From the NCBI GenBank assembly GCA_958430865.1, contig CAUDNR010002101.1, positions 30,346 through 42,241 of the forward strand: a stretch of DNA of 11,896 nt, given 5' to 3'. Every line of letters begins with the position of its first letter. The stretch's first letter is position 1. Shown in pieces: positions 7,673 to 11,896 of this stretch. Source of the DNA: Entrophospora sp. SA101 (taxonomy: Eukaryota > Glomeromycota > Glomeromycetes > Entrophosporales > Entrophosporaceae). The notes below the pieces were generated by a model. It searched no databases. It had not been told where the DNA came from and saw only the letters and a program-made list of their open reading frames with translations. The translations under genes were made by a program, and so were the position numbers.

Positions 7673-7842
7673 ATAACAATTCAGCACTATGTGCCTCATC
7701 CTCGATTGGTATTCGAATGCAACACGCAAAATTAGATCACAAATACTATTTTGGCACTTCGTGCCTCAAATTTGGCATTCGAATTCGAGATACAAAGCCA
7801 AAATGCAGGTTGCTAATTCGGCACTATGTGCCTCATCCCTCA
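7673..7842. repeat. Imperfect about 68-bp tandem repeat with hairpin cores
   Basis: A short palindromic core, RGCACTATGTGCC or GGCACTTCGTGCC, occurs at 7683-7695, 7753-7765 and 7820-7832, spacings of 70 and 67. Each is followed by TCA. Between the cores, ATTCGAATGC and ATTCGAATTCG recur at the same phase, and CTCATCCTC or CTCATCCCTC follows the first and third cores. Together they form about 2.5 diverged units. Two open frames on + here are repeat-derived, not genes. Confidence 0.7.
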
Positions 7843-8210
7843 CCATAAAAGCCAAAATAAGCATTTTCAGAAAAAAATTGTAAGTCTAACCAAAAAAATA
7901 CGCTTTTAGTGATCCCATAGCGATGAACTTTTGGTGATGCTGTTGACTTCATACTAGATAAATTTTTTATTACACTATTTTTTACTACCCGATCAATGTG
8001 GCTAGAAATTGAAAATGGGCCACGTTCGAAATTGCGTATCGAGCCATATCCCGCCTTCAAGATAGTTTTTCCTAAAGTTCCACATAAAGTTGATCGTGAA
8101 CCATGATTCACGATAGTCACGTTTGTTACATATCGGGGCCTGAATGCGGGGTATGAATACATATTTTTACCGTCGATTAAACACCTGATTTAACACCAAA
8201 TGACAACATA
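7843..8210. other. Gene-free stretch with one short hairpin
   Basis: No credible gene. GC content is higher than elsewhere, CpG is present, and a 109-codon open frame on the minus strand (7833-8162) has no recognisable domain. The hairpin ATCGTGAA, six bases, TTCACGAT occupies 8093-8114 and could fold. The stretch is probably part of the repeat block on either side. Confidence 0.4.
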
Positions 8211-8410
8211 ATGCGGCCAAAAACGCAAAATACACCTCACTCGAATGTGGCCGAAAATGCAAAATAAGTATACTTATCTGGGTGGCCAAAAATTCAGAAT
8301 GAGTCACATTGATATGTGGCCAATAGTTAGCATATGACCTGGTGATGAAAAATGACCATATCGTTATCCCGGTAATAGTTCGCATGTGGCTAAAAAAGCG
8401 GATTAGGCCA
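8211..8410. repeat. Degenerate 34-bp tandem repeat, ATGTGGCC motif
   Basis: GYGGCC or GTGGCT occurs at 8213, 8247, 8282, 8316 and 8386, with steps of 34, 35, 34 and 70 (two units; the missing one is decayed near 8350). The first three units continue as AAAAACGCAAAATA, GAAAATGCAAAATA and AAAAATTCAGAATG. The block ends with an inverted copy, GGCCACAT (8407-8414). A 72-codon minus-strand open frame across it is a by-product of the repeat period. Confidence 0.7.
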
Positions 8411-8420
8411 CATATGTAGG

Positions 8421-8491
8421 TATCAGTCTAATCATGGGTGGTAACAGTCTAACGTAAGTAGGTAATAGTATATATATACTATTACCTACTT
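8421..8491. repeat. GTAGGTA short repeats ending in a perfect 36-bp palindrome
   Basis: The palindrome at 8456-8491 is perfect: the left half AAGTAGGTAATAGTATAT is followed by its exact reverse complement with no spacer. Before it, TAGGTATCAGTCTAA and TGGTAACAGTCTAA resemble the start of the palindrome arm (TAGGTAATAG), so it seems to have grown out of a short tandem repeat. It could extrude as a cruciform or be two element ends head to head. Confidence 0.85.
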
Positions 8492-8497
8492 TTCTGA

Positions 8498-8656
8498 CCT
8501 GAAATAAAAAAACTCATTGAGGAAAATTCAGTTGTATCTCATTCAGGATGGTCAAACCAGTATCAGGGATTAGATGTTACACTTGAAGAAATAAACAAGT
8601 CTCTTAAAGCACTTATTCTTCCCTTCAGTTTAATATGTAATCAATATAGCATTTAA
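8498..8656 (+). pseudogene. Short coding relic of an unidentified repeat family
   Basis: A frame of about 52 codons reads IKKLIEENSVVSHSGWSNQY then QGLDVTLEEINKSLKAL, and ends at TAA 8654-8656. The amphipathic, aromatic and charged pattern is clearly protein-like, unlike its surroundings. There is no start codon and a TGA lies directly before it. It begins seven bases after the 36-bp palindrome, so the upstream part may have been cut off by rearrangement there. From memory, LIEENSVVSHSGW-like strings recur in mycorrhizal fungal repeat proteins; I cannot name a domain. Confidence 0.5.
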
Positions 8657-8878
8657 AGTTTTAAGTTTACTCAATCCTCAAAGATGTTCCATTCTTTATT
8701 TCTTTATTTAGAGTAATAAATAATGAATGACTGCTCAGGAAAAATTAATAAATAATTTTTTTTTAATTGGTTTGTGATTAAATTGAATTAACCAAAATTA
8801 ATTAGTGATATTAATAGTCACATGATATCATGAATGATTAAAATATCTTGAATTGGTTTTTTTTTTTTTTGATAAATA

Positions 8879-9199
8879 ATGGCACAAAAATTATTTGACA
8901 ATCCTGTTTTTATTGAAGTAATTTCCCAGACATCTCCTATTTGTTATCAAGAAGGACTCAATTCTCTGAAAAAATTTAAAGAAAGTCGAGCTTACAGTAT
9001 TTTAACAAAAAAACAAAAAGATGAATTAATTAGATTAAAACAGGCACTTTCATTTCAAAAAAATTGTTTAGATAAAAAAACAAATAATAAGTTTGAAAAT
9101 AATAAAATTAAAAATGATAAAAATAAAATTGTCAAGAAGAGAAAAAAAACTTTGTCAAAAGAGGAGGATAGTGGCAAGAAAAAGCTTGTAAAAAACTAA
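8879..9199 (+). CDS. Lysine-rich hypothetical protein, 106 aa
   Basis: The frame opens with ATGGCACAAAA (a purine after the ATG and A-rich codons) right after a 16-base T run and GATAAATA, and stops at TAA 9197-9199. The N-terminal half is well balanced: MAQKLFDNPVFIEVISQTSP, CYQEGLNSLKKFKESRAYS, KKQKDELIRLKQALSFQKN, likely helical. The C-terminal half is low-complexity Asn/Lys with KKRKK and GKKKL clusters that could act as nuclear-localisation signals. The N-terminal half resembles a folded domain more than AT-rich noise, but I recognise no family. The upstream T run could instead be a splice-site polypyrimidine tract, though no AG sits before the ATG, so a single exon is simplest. Confidence 0.5.
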   Translation: MAQKLFDNPVFIEVISQTSPICYQEGLNSLKKFKESRAYSILTKKQKDELIRLKQALSFQKNCLDKKTNNKFENNKIKNDKNKIVKKRKKTLSKEEDSGKKKLVKN

Positions 9200-9409
9200 T
9201 ATTTTGTATATGAATGCAAGGTAAAAAAAAATAATATCTATTTTATCTAAATAATATTATTATTTATAAATATTAAATTTTTAATAAAAAATTTTATTTT
9301 GAAAAAAATAAATAGAATATATTACATTAAGAAAATCATTAAATAAAGACGAAAAATTGTTTTTATCTATGTTTTATATCAATCAAAACTAATTATTATT
9401 ATTATATGG
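9200..9409. other. AT-rich 3' flank
   Basis: Almost pure A/T with AATAAA-like strings (for example AATAAATAG near 9308), which could provide poly(A) signals for the gene ending at 9199. Nothing else seen. Confidence 0.3.
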
Positions 9410-9893
9410 GAAATAACCAGACAAAGTGAACATAATGTCACAAAATAATTTTGGTGGTGAAAATTCTTTAACACCACACTTGTAGTCTCTTGACTGTGTT
9501 TTATTTTCATTGCTTTTGGTTTCTCATTTTTAATCATACAAGATAATCAGAATGATTAGTCCAAAGCACAGATTGGGTTATTATTTCCTAGTGTCTTTTT
9601 CTTTTGGATATGCTTTTAACTTATTGTATTCTTATATAGGGTATACTGCAACAAAACCAAAGTGAGCATTTGTATTACCAAAAATTCAGGGACCAATAAT
9701 GTTTGTCTAAACATCACAATTACAATTATACATGAAGCCCAAATTGGTTTTGGGATTTCAAAGGTCAAAATTATTCCAATTTCAATGGTCAAAAGTCAAA
9801 ATTAATTATGACACTCACTATTAAAAACATAAGTGTAGCACCCTTTATGACAGTGTCAAAATACTTTGGGCTGCATGTATAATCACAATTAAT
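9410..9893. repeat. Probable interspersed repeat, non-coding
   Basis: Composition shifts to a mixed, CAA/TTG-rich texture unlike the AT-rich flanks, with no usable frame on either strand. Internal copies of GGTCAAAATTATTCC, GGTCAAAAGTCAAAATTAAT and CAAAGGTCAAAATTA show short tandem duplication around 9760-9805. TGACACT (9810) and AGTGTCA (9853) form a small inverted pair. Strings such as CAGGGACCAATAATG and GAAGCCCAAATTGGTTTTGG look familiar from repeats in Rhizophagus genomes, from memory only. The boundaries are not visible to me. Confidence 0.4.
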
Positions 9894-9956
9894 GTGATCA
9901 TGATATTTTTCTGGACAAAAACTGTTAACATGAAACTCATTTACATCAGATCTACT

Positions 9957-10163
9957 ATGGAACCAAAGAATTACAGCACCATTAGTAGTATTTTGAAAAG
10001 GGAACAAGGTAAAAAAATTGCTCCTTTTATTTTCAAAATAAATGATACTCAGGCACTTGAAGCTTATCTAAGAAAAGAAAGAATTACCTATGAAATTTAC
10101 CAAGAAGAAAGAAAAATCAAAAATGTTAGAAAAAGAAAACAAAATAAGTGTACTATTACTTAA
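9957..10163 (+). CDS. Hypothetical basic protein, 68 aa, doubtful
   Basis: The frame is open from about 9894, but the first Met with a plausible context is ATGGAACC at 9957. It reads MEPKNYSTISSILKREQGKK, then APFIFKINDTQALEAYLRKE, then a highly basic helix-like tail (RKIKNVRKRKQNK), and stops at TAA 10161-10163. The middle segment looks protein-like and might be the end of a larger decayed protein, because the preceding sequence belongs to a probable repeat. A GTAAAAA after GGAACAAG (about 10009) could be a donor, but I see no matching acceptor. No family recognised. Confidence 0.3.
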   Translation: MEPKNYSTISSILKREQGKKIAPFIFKINDTQALEAYLRKERITYEIYQEERKIKNVRKRKQNKCTIT

Positions 10164-10564
10164 CAAAAAGCAGAAACCCTTAGAAGGAAAATAATTTTAT
10201 TATTACAATTTTTTTACTGACTATTACTACAAAGAAAATCCTCCTTTATGCAAACATAATTAATGATCTTCATATTGCTTATCAATAAAAAATGCTGTTT
10301 GAGTTTTGAACAAATTCTACTACATTCAAGGATATGTTTTATAAGTCTTTGTTTTTCTCTCATTGACATTGAAACAAGGTAAATAATCCCACCTTGTATT
10401 GGAACATTATAAAAACATCACCAATTCACTTAATTTTCAGGTAAAAAATTCAAATAATAAATCTTTAAAATAATCATCATCAAACAATTTTATTTTGGTT
10501 TAAAAAAAACAAATAATCAATAAATATTTACACAATTTTCATCCATAATAACATTTTTAAAAAA
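10164..10564. other. AT-rich stretch with one intron-like segment
   Basis: No open frame of note. AACAAG|GTAAATAATC at about 10378 and TTAATTTTCAG|GTAAAA ending at 10440 could bound a 62-base intron in an untranslated leader of the downstream gene. Flanking frames show no protein sense, so it is only a candidate. The final 60 bases before 10565 are A-rich, as in other leaders in this window. Confidence 0.3.
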
Positions 10565-10774
10565 ATGCTTACATTCAATAATGAACTTTTTTGTGGATTG
10601 TTAATTGGACACCTTCTTGGTTTCTTGATTCGCCATAAAACCTACCAAAATCAACCCCATACTATAAATCAAAAAGTTGATCAAATAATTGATAAAATAG
10701 AACCAAGAAGGAAACAATTTAAAAATAAAACAAGCCAACTTACTAGTGATAAACAATATTCACAAAAAAAATAG
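10565..10774 (+). CDS. Small membrane-anchored hypothetical protein, or first exon of a longer gene
   Basis: The frame starts at ATG in an A-rich context (TTTTTAAAAAAATGC). Residues 1-24 (MLTFNNELFCGLLIGHLLGF then LIRH) are a hydrophobic anchor or signal. A polar, basic region follows (KVDQIIDKIEPRRKQFKNK), and the frame stops at TAG 10772-10774. As a single exon it gives 69 residues. Alternatively a GT at 10746 and an AG at 10870-10871 would remove the stop and two more (a 126-base intron) and join it in phase to the helix-turn-helix-like segment downstream. The donor GTGATA is not strong. No known family. Confidence 0.4.
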   Translation: MLTFNNELFCGLLIGHLLGFLIRHKTYQNQPHTINQKVDQIIDKIEPRRKQFKNKTSQLTSDKQYSQKK

Positions 10775-10871
10775 AAAATATATGGGATTTCAAACAATTT
10801 TTTGACAAAAATACTGGGTTGAATCCTGATTTTTCATTTAATGAATGGTCATTGAAATTCCCAATTACTAG

Positions 10872-11085
10872 GAGATGGAAAAGGTGTTGCTGCTTCCACA
10901 ATAAAAAACTTCTATCAACAAAAAACAAATCCTAGAAGAAAAACGATAGAAGCAATTCAGGAATGGGTCAAAAAGGAAAAAAGAAAGAGGTGGAGAGTGA
11001 AGATTATGAAGATAATGAAAACGAAGAAAATATTAATAATAACATTATTTGTAATAATAAAAATAGTAGTAATAATGAAAGTTAG
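10872..11085 (+). pseudogene. Helix-turn-helix-like segment with acidic tail, frameshifted or second exon
   Basis: Just after the acceptor-like TTACTAG the frame reads GDGKGVAASTIKNFYQQKTN then PRRKTIEAIQEWVKKEK. AASTIKNFYQQKTNPRRKTI has the spacing of a Cro/XRE-type helix-turn-helix: a recognition helix after a turn, then xKxNPxxxTIxAI. In the same frame the sequence becomes unlikely after EKRK. One frame over (10963-11085) it gives an acidic Asn/Glu tail, ESEDYEDNENEENINNN, ending SSNNES and TAG 11083-11085. That suggests one frameshift near 10970-10985. Upstream, 10780-10860 also reads protein-like in a third frame (FFDKNTGLNPDFSFNEW). The whole may be a broken gene, or the 3' exon of the gene starting at 10565. 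Confidence 0.4.
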
Positions 11086-11671
11086 ATTTTTGTCAGAGTG
11101 CCCAAAGAATAGGTAATACTTACAAATGGCTTTGGGTATGAGTATTTTCCTCCTGTGCAAGTGCTCTGACAATTCTTTAAGGGTAGGGGGAATCACGTGC
11201 CAAATTATATATTAGATCCAGCTCAAAAATCCAAATTTATGCACATTACATAGATAAGTTACGCGAAACGCGTTTTAAACATCTTCAAAATTTTGTTGCA
11301 TGTAATACAAAACCCCTTTAATTTTTTGGAAAATTTCTAACAAAATTAATTAGTAAAGATCTATAAAATTCTTAAAATTCTTCAAAAAAAGTTGCCAATC
11401 CCATAACCAAAGTATACAACGTATAGTAAAAATTACTCTTTCTGAAATAAATTAATAATTTTAATTAATTTAAAGCAAATTTTTTACCAGCTTAATGATA
11501 GCTTCTTATTGTTTAGTAAAACTATCTTATTAATAAAATATTTTTTATATTTAGCATTTGAAAATGAAAAATTGGTATAAATCATTAACAGAAAATAATA
11601 TTAATTATAAATTATTTTATTGAAAAGATCAAAGTATTTTTGTTCATGATGTTTCATATCAACTGAACACC
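11086..11671. other. Gene-free stretch: nested inverted repeat and an ACGCGAAACGCGT site
   Basis: A nested inverted repeat lies at 11090-11172: outer arms TTGTCAGAG (11090-11098) and CTCTGACAA (11164-11172), inner arms CCCAAAG (11101-11107) and CTTTGGG (11130-11136). The interior is non-coding. At 11261-11273, ACGCGAAACGCGT combines an SCB-type core (CGCGAAA) and an MCB core (ACGCGT), the binding sites of the yeast G1/S factors SBF and MBF. From 11300 to 11671 the DNA is AT-rich with no credible gene. A 79-codon open frame on the minus strand (10957-11196) is the shadow of the acidic tail. Confidence 0.5.
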
Positions 11672-11854
11672 ATGGAAGCATATCAAGATTTATATAGCTC
11701 ATATATCTTGTGGATAAAAGCCCCTATAGGCATGGAATCTGATTTAGAAGATGAAAACACAGTATGGAAAACTGGTGCTGGTTTTTGGATATCAGATTCA
11801 AAAATTACAGGTGTTGCTGAAAGTATAGGGACACCTGCAGATCATCACAAATAA
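11672..11854 (+). pseudogene. Possible RNase H-domain fragment of a LINE-type retroelement
   Basis: The frame reads WIKAPIGMESDLEDENTVWK, then TGAGFWISDSKITGVAESIG, then TPADHHK and TAA. The order resembles the first strands of RNase H domains in fungal LINE elements: a YTDGS-like start, a short acidic linker, then GAGFWI, followed by a hairpin. The catalytic Asp motif (DGS) would fall where APIG stands, so it is missing. The strand after ESIG (WPSSTRAE in such proteins) is replaced by TPADHHK, as after a frameshift. The preceding CACCATGG is a good start context but probably chance. If it is real, the rest of the element lies beyond the right edge or is deleted. Confidence 0.35.
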
Positions 11855-11896
11855 TTGAATAAAGTGACATGACAAAAACTAAAAATTTTACTATCC

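Noticed and set aside
7683..7842. CRISPR-like array
   Set aside because: Only three diverged units with spacing set by the repeat itself, spacers related to one another, no cas genes, and a eukaryotic context.
7540..7883. Two open frames on the + strand
   Set aside because: They are generated by the about 68-bp tandem repeat; the peptide sequence repeats the DNA period (HYVPHPSP, ALCASS) and not a protein fold.
7833..8385. Two open frames on the minus strand (109 and 72 codons)
   Set aside because: They lie in repeat DNA; the second follows the 34-bp period, and neither has a recognisable domain.
9789..10007. 72-codon open frame on the minus strand
   Set aside because: It spans the end of a probable interspersed repeat and overlaps the + frame at 9957-10163; no domain seen.
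10743..11196. Minus-strand frames at 10743-10928 and 10957-11196
   Set aside because: Antisense shadows of the HTH-like segment and of the acidic Asn/Glu tail; the hydrophobic poly-Ile/Phe reading is what GAA/AAT codons give when reversed.

Overview
The window looks like accessory, repeat-laden nuclear DNA of a eukaryote. It is very AT-rich, has spliceosomal intron signals, poly-Asn/Lys protein tracts, short intron-poor genes and many decayed mobile-element relics. The decayed origin-binding-protein-like helicase (about 5.2-7.3 kb) closely resembles, from memory, a family abundant in arbuscular mycorrhizal fungi (Glomeromycotina, e.g. Rhizophagus). Several repeats look familiar from the same group. 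That assignment is recall plus composition, not a search result.

Layout. At the left edge lies the last exon of an E2F-associated phosphoprotein (EAPP) homologue on +, the only clearly conserved cellular gene that looks intact here. Next come a decayed unidentified coding region (757-1587), a 159-bp foldback (2035-2193), and a small single-exon gene with a TATA box for a 77-residue membrane protein (2380-2613). On the minus strand, 2757-about 4110 is a broken ABCA-type ABC transporter carrying a 140-bp TA-flanked MITE just upstream of its Walker A motif.

From about 4290 to 7272 on + is a long degenerate element. It has a RING-H2-like Cys/His fragment, a middle fragment, and a herpes-origin-binding-protein-like helicase that has lost its N-terminal motor half and has multiple frameshifts and stops. 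From 7.3 to 8.5 kb there is no credible gene. This part holds several degenerate tandem repeats (about 68-bp and 34-bp periods), inverted repeats and a perfect 36-bp palindrome. A coding relic follows (8498-8656), then a lysine-rich hypothetical gene (8879-9199), a probable interspersed repeat, a short hypothetical ORF (9957-10163), and a possible two-exon gene with a helix-turn-helix-like segment (10565-11085). At the right edge is a possible RNase H fragment of a LINE element.

I see no intact novel multi-gene system. The most interesting object is the decayed origin-binding-type helicase element: its domain content points to a DNA-replication-based mobile element, and its lesions suggest CpG-type decay plus an internal deletion.
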